Source: Nesterenkonia sp. LB17 (GTDB lineage: Bacteria > Actinomycetota > Actinomycetes > Actinomycetales > Micrococcaceae). Taken from it: 64,000 nt of DNA. This document shows positions 24,668 to 33,997 of this stretch, piece after piece. The stretch spans positions 1 through 64,000 of the forward strand of contig NZ_JAJOYX010000004.1 in the NCBI RefSeq assembly GCF_022565915.1. The letters run 5' to 3'. The notes below the pieces were generated by a model that was given only the letters and a program-made list of their open reading frames with translations, had not been told where the DNA came from and ran no database searches. Positions within the stretch are counted from its first letter, which is position 1, and each line of letters opens with the position of its first letter. The position numbers and the translations under genes are program-made.

Positions 24668-26065
24668 CTATGGCTTGCGGCGATCCGGCTCAGCCGCAGG
24701 CACGTGATCCGCTTCCTGGGCGGCCAGGTCATCGGCATTGAAAGGGGTGGCCAGGGCGTCGTCGTCGTCCGTGGCGAAGCCGACGTCAGTGCCGCGCCAG
24801 CGGGCGATCGCGCTCATCACGTGGTGGATCGCCAGGGCCGCGAAGCTGCCCAGGGCGATGCCCTCGAAGACGATCTCGCCGAAGACCATGGTGAAGTTCG
24901 CGATCGCGATGATCAGCGGCACGCCTGCGACGGCGAGGTTGATCGGGTTGGCGAAGTCAACACGATTCTGCACCCAGATGCGCACCCCGAGCACCCCGAT
25001 CATGCCGTAGAGAACGGTGCCGGCACCGCCGAGCACACCGACCGGCACAGTGGCGATGAGGGCGCCGAACTTCGGCAGCAGGGCCAGCGCGATCGCGAAG
25101 AGACCGGCCACCCAGTAGGCGGCGGTGGAGTAGACCCGCGAGGAGGCCATCACGCCGATGTTCTCGGCGTAGGTCGTGGTGCCGGAGCCGCCGCCGGAGC
25201 CGGCCAGCATGGTCGCAGCACCGTCGGCCATCAGCGCGCGCCCGGTGACCGGATCGAGGTCCCGCTTGGTCATCAGGGCCACCGACTTCACGTGCCCGAC
25301 GTTCTCGGCCACCAGCACCAGCACCACCGGGATGAACAGGCCCAGCACGCCGATGTGGAAGGTCGGGGTGGTGAACTCGGGCAGTCCGACCCAGCCGGCG
25401 GAGCCGATGCCGGAGAAGTCCACCTCACCGCGCAGCACGGCCACGACGTAGCCGACGACCACGCCGACCAGGATGGAGAGCCGCCCGAGAAGACCGCGGA
25501 AGAGCACTCCGGCCAGCAGCATGGACACGATCGTGATCGAGGCGGTGACCGGGGCCTCGTTGACGTTGTTCCAGGCAGCCGGGGCGAGATTCAGCCCGAT
25601 CAGCGCCACGATCGCGCCGGTGACCACCGGGGGCATCACTCGCTGGATCCAGTGGCTGCCGGCGAAGTGGACGATGAGGCCGACCACCACCAGTCCGAGC
25701 CCGGCCAGGAAGATCCCGCCGAGCGCACCCGACATCCCATACTGCGCGGTGGCGGCGCCGACCGGAGCGAGGAAGGCGAAGGAGGAGCCGAGGTAGCTGG
25801 GGATGCGACCGGCCGTGATGATCAGGAACAGCACGGTACCGACCCCGGAGAAGAACAGCGTGGTCGACGGCGGGAAGCCGGTGATCAGCGGCACCAGGAA
25901 GGTGGCTCCGAACATCGCCACCACATGCTGCATACCCACGCCGGTGGTCTGCAGCCAGCCCAGCCGCTCGTCAGGGGTCACCACCGCGCCGGGTCGAACC
26001 GTCTTGCCGTCACCGTGGAGCGTCCATCCGAAACCTGGGAGGCGGCTCTTCTTCTGCGTAGTCAT
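24668..26065 (-). CDS. uraA: Uracil-xanthine (NCS2/NAT) permease, UraA-like
   Basis: 465-aa membrane protein importing uracil or a related nucleobase with H+. About 14 helices; hallmark motifs are LQHVVAMFGATFLVP-like (MQHVVAMFGATFLVPLITG near residue 45), the NAT signature region with GSGTTTYAENIGVMA, and the VAENVGHVKSV segment with the conserved substrate-contact Glu. The start is taken as the ATG at 26065: TAAGGT lies 7 nt upstream and there is no Shine-Dalgarno (a GTG one codon earlier is possible). The C-terminal tail after the last helix is acidic and disordered. No pyr operon neighbours. Confidence 0.92.
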   Translation of the reverse strand: MTTQKKSRLPGFGWTLHGDGKTVRPGAVVTPDERLGWLQTTGVGMQHVVAMFGATFLVPLITGFPPSTTLFFSGVGTVLFLIITAGRIPSYLGSSFAFLAPVGAATAQYGMSGALGGIFLAGLGLVVVGLIVHFAGSHWIQRVMPPVVTGAIVALIGLNLAPAAWNNVNEAPVTASITIVSMLLAGVLFRGLLGRLSILVGVVVGYVVAVLRGEVDFSGIGSAGWVGLPEFTTPTFHIGVLGLFIPVVLVLVAENVGHVKSVALMTKRDLDPVTGRALMADGAATMLAGSGGGSGTTTYAENIGVMASSRVYSTAAYWVAGLFAIALALLPKFGALIATVPVGVLGGAGTVLYGMIGVLGVRIWVQNRVDFANPINLAVAGVPLIIAIANFTMVFGEIVFEGIALGSFAALAIHHVMSAIARWRGTDVGFATDDDDALATPFNADDLAAQEADHVPAAEPDRRKP

Positions 26066-26072
26066 CACAGCA

Positions 26073-26078
26073 ACCTTA
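26073..26078 (-). promoter_or_regulatory. -10 box of the leaderless uraA promoter
   Basis: TAAGGT on the minus strand, 7 nt before the ATG at 26065. Confidence 0.5.
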
Positions 26079-26154
26079 GCTTCACCTGAGCACCGTCACA
26101 CCAGGCGCTGAGCATGGGACCCATCACGTCCTCAACTTTAGGCAATCTGAAAAT

Positions 26155-26171
26155 TAATCACATAATGATTA
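26155..26171. promoter_or_regulatory. TAATCA-N5-TGATTA inverted repeat
   Basis: A perfect 6-bp inverted repeat with a 5-nt spacer in the AT-rich core (about 26140-26230) of the uraA/ectA divergent gap, the most AT-rich sequence in the window. Likely operator for a dimeric regulator (MarR-, GntR- or TetR-type) of one or both units. Confidence 0.5.
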
Positions 26172-26338
26172 CATTCGTCGTATTTCGTTGTGAAGAAGTG
26201 GCAGATCTCCTCCTTCCCTTGCCATACATGGCATCCAACGCTACGGATAACTCTGGGACTAAACTTTTCTGGGCACTCTGAACCGCGATTTCACCCGGTA
26301 TTCGCGGAGTTCTCGGTTGAATCTCAATGTTGGCTCAC

Positions 26339-26344
26339 TACTGT
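26339..26344 (+). promoter_or_regulatory. -10 box next to ectA
   Basis: TACTGT, 8 nt before the ATG at 26353; the intervening GGAG could also serve as a close Shine-Dalgarno. Confidence 0.4.
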
Positions 26345-26352
26345 GGAGATCG

Positions 26353-26898
26353 ATGGCTAATACCGCAGACACCCCTGCCCAGAACTCCGCCGATGCCTCC
26401 ACGGGCTCGGAACGAGTTGAGATCCGCACGCCCTCCGTGGCCGACGGCACCTCCCTGTGGAGGCTCGCTGCCGGAACCGGCGTACTGGATGTGAACACCC
26501 CCTACGCCTACATCCTGTGGGCGCGGGACTTCGCCGAGACCTCGGTGATCGCCGAGGTCGATGGAGAGCCCGCGGGATTCATCTCCGGATACAGCCGCCC
26601 CAGCGACCCAGAGACCCTGTTCATCTGGCAGGTCGCCGTCGACTCCCGCTTCCGCGGACGCCGACTGGCCTCCCGGATGCTCGGCACCCTCGTAGACTCG
26701 GTCGCCCCGCACCGGCTGGAGACGACCATCACCTCCGACAACGCCGCCTCGATCGCGCTGTTCACCGGTCTTGCACGAGACAAGAACGCCGAGATCACCA
26801 CCACGGCATTGTTCTCCGAAGCAGTCTTCCCCTCAGCCGACGAGTCTGGAGAAGTACATGCCGCCGAGGACCTCTACACCGTGGCCCCACTGAGCTGA
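26353..26898 (+). CDS. ectA: L-2,4-diaminobutyrate acetyltransferase
   Basis: 181 aa. GNAT enzyme that acetylates the gamma-amino group of 2,4-diaminobutyrate, step 2 of ectoine synthesis. Matches EctA in IRTPSVADGTSLWRLAAGTGVLDVNTPYAYILWARDF and the acetyl-CoA site QVAVDSRFRGRRLASRML, with the C-terminal TTITSDNAASIALF segment. I chose the ATG at 26353 (GGAG nearby, TACTGT -10 at 8 nt) over the frame opening at 26317. First gene of ectABC. Confidence 0.94.
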   Translation: MANTADTPAQNSADASTGSERVEIRTPSVADGTSLWRLAAGTGVLDVNTPYAYILWARDFAETSVIAEVDGEPAGFISGYSRPSDPETLFIWQVAVDSRFRGRRLASRMLGTLVDSVAPHRLETTITSDNAASIALFTGLARDKNAEITTTALFSEAVFPSADESGEVHAAEDLYTVAPLS

Positions 26899-27008
26899 CC
26901 GGTCACGCACACACCGATGAGTGCACCCGCTTCGCTGCGCAGCCCAAGCCGGCCACGCCGTCGCGCTGAGTGAATATCCACCCCGACTTCCCCGGAACGT
27001 AAGGACAG

Positions 27009-28304
27009 ATGAGCACCATGCCTACAGATATCTTTGACACACGCGAATCCCAGGTCCGCAGCTACTGCATGAACTGGCCCGCCACCTTCGCCAAGGCCTC
27101 CGGCCCCTACCAGTGGACCGAGGACGGCACCCGCTACCTGGACTTCTTCTCCGGAGCCGGCGCCCTGAACTACGGGCACAACCACCCCGAGCTGCGCGAT
27201 CTGATCGTGGACTACGTCGCCAACGACGGCGTCACCCACTCCATGGACATGAAGACCCCGGCCAAGCGCCGCTTCCTGGAGACCTTCGAACGGATCATCC
27301 TGGAACCGCGCAACATGGACTACAAGGTCATGTTCCCCGGCCCCACCGGCACCAACACGGTCGAGGCTGCGCTGAAGCTCGCCCGCAAGGTCACCGGCCG
27401 CCAGCACATCCTCTCCTTCACCAACGCCTTCCATGGAATGACCCTGGGTGCGCTCTCGGTGACCGGCAACTCGATGAAGCGCCGCGGTGCCGGCATCCCG
27501 CTGACGAACTCCTCGAAGATCCCCTATGACGACTACTTCGACGGCGACATGCCTGACTTCCTGTGGCTGGAGAAGATCCTCGAGGATTCCGGCTCCGGCG
27601 TGGACAAGCCCGCCGCGGTGATCGTTGAGACCGTCCAGGGCGAGGGCGGCCTAAACGCCGCCCGGATCGACTGGCTCAAGTCACTGGCCGATCTGCTGCG
27701 CCGGCACAAGATCCTGCTCATCGTCGATGACGTGCAGGCAGGCTGTGGACGCACCGGCCGCTTCTTCTCCTTCGAGGAAGCCGGCCTCTACCCGGACATC
27801 GTCTGCGTCTCCAAGTCGATCTCGGGCTACGGCCTGGCCATGGCGCTGACCCTGTTCAAGCCCGAGCTTGATGTCTGGGAGGGCGGCGAGCACAACGGCA
27901 CCTTCCGCGGCAACAACCTCGCCTTCGTCACCGCCGCACGGGCACTCGAGCTCTTCTGGGCCGATGACACCTTCCAGAACCAGCTCGCGGAGCGCATCAC
28001 CGAGCTCAACGAGGGACTCAAGCGGATCGCAGAACACGTTCCCGGCTCCTCGATCCGCGGCCGCGGATTCCTCACCGGCATCCACTTCCCGAACCCCGAC
28101 ACGGCCGGCAAGGTCGCTGCCGAGGCGTATAAGCGTAATCTGCTGGTGGAGACCTCCGGACCGCAGGACGAGGTCATCAAGCTGATGCCCGCGTTGAACA
28201 TCGAGTCCGAAGATCTGCAGAAGGGCCTGGGCATCATCGAGGAGTCACTCCTCGCGGCCACCGGGAACCTCGGAGAGCCCTCCCGCCTGCGAGCACCCCG
28301 GTAG
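27009..28304 (+). CDS. ectB: Diaminobutyrate--2-oxoglutarate transaminase
   Basis: 431 aa, PLP-dependent class III aminotransferase; converts aspartate semialdehyde plus glutamate to 2,4-diaminobutyrate, step 1 of ectoine synthesis. PLP lysine Lys269 is in VSKSISGYG, with Asp240 in LIVDDVQAGCGRTG contacting the pyridine nitrogen; GPTGTNTVEAALKLAR binds phosphate. HNGTFRGNNLAF is typical of EctB. An ATG three codons in (27018) is an alternative start. It lies 110 bp after ectA and 45 bp before ectC on the same strand. Confidence 0.96.
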   Translation: MSTMPTDIFDTRESQVRSYCMNWPATFAKASGPYQWTEDGTRYLDFFSGAGALNYGHNHPELRDLIVDYVANDGVTHSMDMKTPAKRRFLETFERIILEPRNMDYKVMFPGPTGTNTVEAALKLARKVTGRQHILSFTNAFHGMTLGALSVTGNSMKRRGAGIPLTNSSKIPYDDYFDGDMPDFLWLEKILEDSGSGVDKPAAVIVETVQGEGGLNAARIDWLKSLADLLRRHKILLIVDDVQAGCGRTGRFFSFEEAGLYPDIVCVSKSISGYGLAMALTLFKPELDVWEGGEHNGTFRGNNLAFVTAARALELFWADDTFQNQLAERITELNEGLKRIAEHVPGSSIRGRGFLTGIHFPNPDTAGKVAAEAYKRNLLVETSGPQDEVIKLMPALNIESEDLQKGLGIIEESLLAATGNLGEPSRLRAPR

Positions 28305-28349
28305 AACCCTTCGTCCCCGCAATAGAGCAGCCACTGATCGGAGATCTGC

Positions 28350-28748
28350 GTGTACACCTTGAACATCAACGCCCTCAACGGCACCGACCGTGACATCCAG
28401 CAGGAGAACTGGCGTTCCCGGCGCATGGTGCTGGCCAAGGAGAAGGTCGGCTTCTCGCTGCATGAGACCACCCTCTACGCCGGCACCACCAATGAGTTCT
28501 GGTATGCCAACCACGTGGAAGCCGTGTACTGCGTGGGCGGCAAGGGCACGTTGACCGATCTGGAGACCGGAGAGAAGTACACCATCACCGATGGCTTCCT
28601 CTACATGCTCGACGGCCAGGAGAAGCACCGCGTGGAGGTGGAGGAGGAGATCCGCGTGGTCTGCGTCTTCAACCCCCCGGTCACCGGCCGCGAGGTCCAC
28701 GACGAGAACGGCGTCTACCCGCTGATCCTCGAGGACGACAACGCCTGA
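28350..28748 (+). CDS. ectC: L-ectoine synthase
   Basis: 132 aa. Cupin enzyme that closes N-gamma-acetyl-diaminobutyrate into ectoine, the compatible solute. Metal ligands of characterised EctC proteins are conserved as Glu57 (HVEAVYCV), Tyr85 (FLYMLD) and His93 (EKHRV); the C-terminal [21 protein letters not shown] is near invariant. Start codon is GTG at 28350 with GGAG upstream. No ectD (hydroxylase) and no ask_ect follow, so the product should be ectoine rather than hydroxyectoine unless ectD is elsewhere. Confidence 0.96.
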   Translation: MYTLNINALNGTDRDIQQENWRSRRMVLAKEKVGFSLHETTLYAGTTNEFWYANHVEAVYCVGGKGTLTDLETGEKYTITDGFLYMLDGQEKHRVEVEEEIRVVCVFNPPVTGREVHDENGVYPLILEDDNA

Positions 28749-28791
28749 TCTGCGCGACAGCTGACCTTCTGCTCAGCTCAGCCACAGCGCG

Positions 28792-28853
28792 CGACGGCGC
28801 CTGCTCACCTCCACCACGGATCACACCGTGCGCGAGGCGGGCGGGCGCCGTCG
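28792..28853 (+). terminator. Hairpin after ectC
   Basis: CGACGGCGCC (28792-28801) pairs with GGCGCCGTCG (28844-28853), 10 bp, around a 42-nt arm that holds a small CACGG/CCGTG hairpin. Probable end of the ect operon; the remaining ~190 bp to the next gene carry only its promoter. Confidence 0.5.
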
Positions 28854-29044
28854 TCGTGTCTGGGGGTCGATATGCGGGGTCCGGCGGAGGTCCGCACTGC
28901 GAAGAGGCGGTCTTGGACTTCTGGCTGCCGCTGTGATGTGATGCACAGGAGATGTGGCCCATCACACGTGAGCCGCGTGTCACCACAATCACCTTCACAA
29001 CGGATCGTCGGGCACGTACCTGCCCGTGAAAGGGACATATCACC

Positions 29045-30193
<1,149 letters not shown>

Positions 30194-30288
30194 CAGCCGC
30201 AGATATCACCCCAGGTCAAGACGGCTTACGTGTTGCCCTGACCCGGGCAGAGACCCCAGTACCCAGCAACTGCACAGGTAAAACCCCG

Positions 30289-30294
30289 TAAAGT
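30289..30294 (+). promoter_or_regulatory. -10 box of the small membrane protein operon
   Basis: TAAAGT, 7 nt before the ATG at 30302; leaderless arrangement. Confidence 0.5.
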
Positions 30295-30301
30295 GGGGGT
30301 C

Positions 30302-30472
30302 ATGGCCAATAGAGCACTGTCTATTGTCATTTCCATTGTGCTGGTGCTGGTGTTCCTACGGATCGCCCTCTGGCTGTTTGGCGTCGTTCTGAACCTGTTC
30401 TTCAACATCGTTCTCGCGATCCTGGTGGTGGTGGGGATTCTCTTCATCATCAGGGCAGTGACCCGACGTTAG
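30302..30472 (+). CDS. Small hydrophobic membrane protein (56 aa)
   Basis: Not recognised as a named family. 56 residues beginning MANRALSIVISIVLVL, with two hydrophobic stretches (about 6-30 and 31-50) and a basic C-terminus RAVTRR, consistent with a two-helix inner-membrane protein. Translation is supported by a leaderless promoter (TAAAGT 7 nt upstream), by codon-position composition and by being followed closely by a second tiny membrane ORF and a strong terminator. Function unknown. Confidence 0.65.
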   Translation: MANRALSIVISIVLVLVFLRIALWLFGVVLNLFFNIVLAILVVVGILFIIRAVTRR

Positions 30473-30528
30473 CGCAAGACAGTTCACGACCGACACAGAC
30501 GAATCATCATCGAAAGGCAAGACACAAC

Positions 30529-30600
30529 ATGGGACGTATTCTTCCAATCAGCCTCACCGCCATCCTGCTCATCGTGATCATCGTCATCCTGGTGACGTGA
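30529..30600 (+). CDS. Single-helix membrane microprotein (23 aa)
   Basis: Encodes 23 residues starting MGRILPISLTAILL, almost wholly Ile, Val and Leu: one transmembrane helix with a short basic N-terminus. An AAAGG ribosome-binding site lies 11 nt upstream and a perfect intrinsic terminator begins 23 nt downstream, which argues that it is real rather than chance. It shares a transcription unit with the 56-aa membrane protein. No known family recognised. Confidence 0.5.
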   Translation: MGRILPISLTAILLIVIIVILVT

Positions 30601-30623
30601 TCCGCTGAACCGAGCAACACCTG

Positions 30624-30659
30624 AGAGGGCGGGATCCGAGTATTCGGATCCCGCCCTCT
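30624..30659 (+). terminator. Intrinsic terminator after the microprotein pair
   Basis: Perfect 16-bp stem (arms 30624-30639 and 30644-30659, inner part GGGATCCGA) with a GTAT loop and a short TCTT tail. Confidence 0.85.
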
Positions 30660-30722
30660 TGCTGTGCACGGAGGACCTCGATCCCGATCGCGCCGAAGGC
30701 GCGCCTACCCCCGGCCTGGGAG

Positions 30723-31109
30723 TCAGTCAGCAGCGGCGTCGGCGTCGTCGCCCCGTCTCGATCCGCGCCGGTCTTCGTCCCGGCGGGCCTCTTCTCGGCG
30801 GGCCTCTTCTCGGCGCTGCGCCACCTCTTCGGGGGCATACTTCTCCACCATGCCCTTCTCCGGGCGGCCATGCTCACGGTGGTACCGCACGGTCTCCCAG
30901 ATCAGGTAGAACGCAGGGCCGATGATCGGGATCATGAAGATCACCACACCCCAGATCGCGGCGCGCCTGCCGGGCTTGCCCGTGTCCTGGACCAGCACCA
31001 TCAGCGCCGCCACCAGCAGCCCCACCGCGGTGACCGCGATGGCCCAGGCCCAGACGGGGTTGCTCTCGGTGAGCAGGCGTGCGGCGAGGACAGCGTTGGA
31101 GGGATTCAC
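30723..31109 (-). CDS. PLDc_N-domain membrane protein
   Basis: 128 aa. Two hydrophobic helices (residues about 18-40 and 50-72) with the motif FMIPIIGPAFYLIWE, typical of the PLDc_N domain found at the N-terminus of cardiolipin synthases but here standing alone, as is common in actinobacteria. The C-terminal third is a charged Arg/Glu helix (EEVAQRREEARREEARRDEDRR), likely coiled. Start is GTG at 31109 with TAGACT 6 nt upstream (leaderless). Function unknown. Confidence 0.75.
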   Translation of the reverse strand: MNPSNAVLAARLLTESNPVWAWAIAVTAVGLLVAALMVLVQDTGKPGRRAAIWGVVIFMIPIIGPAFYLIWETVRYHREHGRPEKGMVEKYAPEEVAQRREEARREEARRDEDRRGSRRGDDADAAAD

Positions 31110-31115
31110 GTCCCC

Positions 31116-31121
31116 AGTCTA
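31116..31121 (-). promoter_or_regulatory. -10 box of the PLDc_N gene
   Basis: TAGACT on the minus strand, 6 nt before the GTG at 31109; leaderless arrangement. Confidence 0.5.
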
Positions 31122-31309
31122 GAAGCCGCACCTGAGCGGGTCCTCATGCTGCGGGACCAGATCAGCGCTGATGTTCCACCGGGCTTCATCCCTGAGCCCT
31201 CCCGCAACCGACCCCCGCGCGCTTAGACTGCGCTCACAGAGTGACCTGGAAAGCCTGCAGAGCCCCTCCCTGGCCACCGAGTGGTGTCGTCAGCGCGGAG
31301 GTGATCGGC

Positions 31310-33133
31310 ATGATGAGCCTCGCTGCACGTTGCGCCGGCTTCCTGCGGGCGCATCTGATCAACCTGGTCTGCGCCCTGGCGCTGGCGTCCCTCGCGCTGA
31401 CCCCTTCACTGGTGCCCCGTCCGACGGTGTTCCAGGGAGTCATGGCGGGACTGTGGTTCATGGTCGGCTTCCAGCTCGGCTTCGCGGTGCGCCGTGGGGG
31501 GCGGGCTCTCGCACGGCGTTTCGGGAAGCAGCGTTTCGAGGACCTGCGGGTCGGTGACCAGCTTCCCGGCAGCCAGCCGACCAGGCGTGGGGTCGCAGCG
31601 TCGCACGCTCGTCGAGCTCCCAGACCTGGAGGCGCGCCTCCCGCTGCCGGCATGCAGCAGCGGTCACCGCGTCGCACCGTGCGCCTCACCGGTGCCCTCG
31701 TCGTGGCGCTTCTGGCCTATGTGGTCGGCTATGGGGCGCTCGTGGTGTCCTGGCAGAACGAGGTCCGCGAACTGGTGGAGATGGAACCGGTCGACGGGGC
31801 CGGTCACGTCGCCTTCGTGGCGAGCATGGTCGCCACGATGGGTCTGCTCCTCGGGATCGCCAGGGGGATCACCGCACTGCGGAGCGCGGTGGGACGGTGG
31901 GTGGTCCGCCGGAGCGGTTCCGAGCGACGGGGCCGCTGGGCGTCACGGGCCACGGGGGTGACTGCAGTGCTCGCCCTGATCCTCGGGCTGGTCGGCGGCG
32001 GGCTCGGCGTCGTCGGCCAGGTCTATCACGACCGGGACGCGGGCACGCTCGAGGGCAGCTCTCCCCCGGTTCTGCCTGGCCGCTCCGGTGGGCCCGGCTC
32101 GGCCGCAGAGTGGGACGGGCTGGGCCGACAGGGCCGAGCCTTCGCCGGCGGCGGCCCGAGCGCGGCGCAGATCGCGCAGGTCACCGGCGCTGAGGCAGAA
32201 GAGCCGGTGCGGGCCTACGCCGGGCTCTCGCAGGGGGAAGACCCGGCGGCCCGCGCGGCCCTGGTGGTGGAGGAGCTCGAACGCCACGGCGGGTTCGACC
32301 GTGAAGTGCTGCTCGTCGCTACGCCGACCGGCTCCGGCTGGCTCGAGCCGCAGGCCATAGCGTCCCTGGAACACCTCTATGCCGGAGACACCGCCACCGC
32401 CTCGATGCAGTATTCGGTGCAGCCCAGCTGGGTCCCCTTCCTGTTCGACCCGGATCTCCCGAAAGATTCGAGCCGGGTGCTCTTCGACGCGGTCCATGCT
32501 CGGTGGCAGGAGCTGCCAGAGGCGGACCGGCCCCGGCTGGTGGTCTACGGGCTGAGCCTGGGCGCGCTGGGAATGTCCGGCAGCTTCTTGAGCCTGGAGG
32601 ATCTGTTGGCGCGCACCGACGCCGCCCTGTTCACCGGACCGCCGGCGACCTCCGAACCGTGGCGCACCCTGCAGGCGAACCGGGATCCGGGCAGTCCCAT
32701 CTGGCGGCCGGTCTACCGGGACGGTGAGCAGGTGCGCTGGCAGTCCAAGCCCGGCGACTTCGCCGCACTCGGGGGATCCTGGCGGCAGCCTCGCCTGGGC
32801 TACCTCCAGCACGCCACGGATCCGATCACCTGGCTCGACCCTGCCGTGATAGTCCGGTCCCCCGAGTGGCTGCAGGGACCTGCGGCCTCGGGCGGACGGG
32901 GTGCTGATGTCAGCGACTCGATGCGCTGGATCCCCGGAGTCACGTTCCTGCACCTGGTGGCAGACATGCTGGTCAGCGAGGCGGTCCCGCCGAGCCACGG
33001 CCACAACTTCGGAGACGTCGCGGTGGACGGCTGGGCGCAGGTGCTGCCCGGTCATGGACGCAGCCAGGAGCAGCTGGACGCGATCCAGTCCGTCATCGAG
33101 CAGATCGACACCCACGACCCGACCTGGGAGTGA
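31310..33133 (+). CDS. Membrane-anchored alpha/beta hydrolase (Abhydrolase_9 family)
   Basis: 607 aa. The N-terminal half holds about four membrane helices (starting LINLVCALALASLALTPSLVPR, then FQGVMAGLWFMVGFQLGF, and pairs near residues 140-245), matching the Abhydrolase_9 N-terminal domain. The C-terminal half is the hydrolase: nucleophile Ser in YGLSLGALG, substrate-pocket GSGWLEPQA, and a late catalytic His in SHGHNFGD. Such proteins are widespread in actinobacteria; the substrate (probably a lipid or ester) is unknown. The start at 31310 is fixed by GGAGGTGAT 8 nt upstream, one of the best ribosome-binding sites here, over an open frame starting at 31241. Confidence 0.85.
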   Translation: MMSLAARCAGFLRAHLINLVCALALASLALTPSLVPRPTVFQGVMAGLWFMVGFQLGFAVRRGGRALARRFGKQRFEDLRVGDQLPGSQPTRRGVAASHARRAPRPGGAPPAAGMQQRSPRRTVRLTGALVVALLAYVVGYGALVVSWQNEVRELVEMEPVDGAGHVAFVASMVATMGLLLGIARGITALRSAVGRWVVRRSGSERRGRWASRATGVTAVLALILGLVGGGLGVVGQVYHDRDAGTLEGSSPPVLPGRSGGPGSAAEWDGLGRQGRAFAGGGPSAAQIAQVTGAEAEEPVRAYAGLSQGEDPAARAALVVEELERHGGFDREVLLVATPTGSGWLEPQAIASLEHLYAGDTATASMQYSVQPSWVPFLFDPDLPKDSSRVLFDAVHARWQELPEADRPRLVVYGLSLGALGMSGSFLSLEDLLARTDAALFTGPPATSEPWRTLQANRDPGSPIWRPVYRDGEQVRWQSKPGDFAALGGSWRQPRLGYLQHATDPITWLDPAVIVRSPEWLQGPAASGGRGADVSDSMRWIPGVTFLHLVADMLVSEAVPPSHGHNFGDVAVDGWAQVLPGHGRSQEQLDAIQSVIEQIDTHDPTWE

Positions 33134-33163
33134 ACTGTGGGGTGACGTCTTCTTCGGACCAGG

Positions 33164-33997
33164 TCAGCGCTGCGGCCAGACGGAGCGTTCGCGCATGACC
33201 TCGGCGAGCGCCTCGGCGTCGTCGGTCATCAGACCGTCCACGCCCATGTCCAGGAGCTCATGCATCTGCGCGGGGTCATCGACGACCCAGACGTGGACCT
33301 GCAGGCCCGCCTGGTGGCAGCGCTGCACGAAGCGCGGGGTCACCACGCGCAGCCGGCCCTGGGAGACCGGGACCTGCACGCAGTCGATCTCGGCGATGCG
33401 CCCGCCCAGCCGGCCCATCAGTCCGAGCGGTCCCATGAGCACGATCAGCGCGGTGGCGGCCCAGCCGCCTGAGGCGGCGACCGGCCGGGTCAGCCGACGT
33501 CGAACACTGTGCCGGCGGGCGTCGTTGAAGCTCGCGGAGAGCACCCGGTCGTGGGCCTGGTGTAAGTCCACCAGCCGGGCGAACTCGGTCACCGCGGCGG
33601 AGTCCTTGAGGTCGACGTTGAGGTGGACGTCATCCCAGGCGTCCAGCAGCTCCTCGAAGCGCACCAGTGGTTCGGTGAAGTCCTCGCCGGCGCCCACCCG
33701 CAGCTCGGCGAGTTCAGCCCAGGTCTTCTCGCCCAGCGGGCCGCTGCCGGTGGTGACGCGGTCCAGCTCCTCGTCGTGGAAGACCACCAGGGTGCCGTCG
33801 GCGGCGGTGCGCACGTCGATCTCCAGGTATCGGTACCCCAGCTCCACCGCATGGCGGAAGGCGCCCATGGTGTTCTCACGGCGCGGATCAGCGCCGCGGT
33901 GGGCGAAGGCCAGCGGCCGGTGGTGCAGCGGCCCGGGCCGGGAGTTCAGCAGGTACGCCACGTCCCGATAGGCGTGCCTGCGGTAGGGCTTGGGCAT
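33164..33997 (-). CDS. Glycerophosphodiester phosphodiesterase
   Basis: 277 aa, no signal peptide, so cytoplasmic (UgpQ-like). Hydrolyses glycerophosphodiesters to glycerol 3-phosphate plus alcohol. The catalytic HR pair is in AHRGADPRRENT (His33, Arg34), metal ligands Glu59 and Asp61 in YLEIDVR, and His74 in VVFHDEELDR. Its ATG directly follows the stop codon of the HAD gene, so it is the third gene of a PfkB-HAD-GDPD operon. The UgpABE-like importer at 46-50 kb might supply its substrate; that link is speculative. Confidence 0.93.
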   Translation of the reverse strand: MPKPYRRHAYRDVAYLLNSRPGPLHHRPLAFAHRGADPRRENTMGAFRHAVELGYRYLEIDVRTAADGTLVVFHDEELDRVTTGSGPLGEKTWAELAELRVGAGEDFTEPLVRFEELLDAWDDVHLNVDLKDSAAVTEFARLVDLHQAHDRVLSASFNDARRHSVRRRLTRPVAASGGWAATALIVLMGPLGLMGRLGGRIAEIDCVQVPVSQGRLRVVTPRFVQRCHQAGLQVHVWVVDDPAQMHELLDMGVDGLMTDDAEALAEVMRERSVWPQR

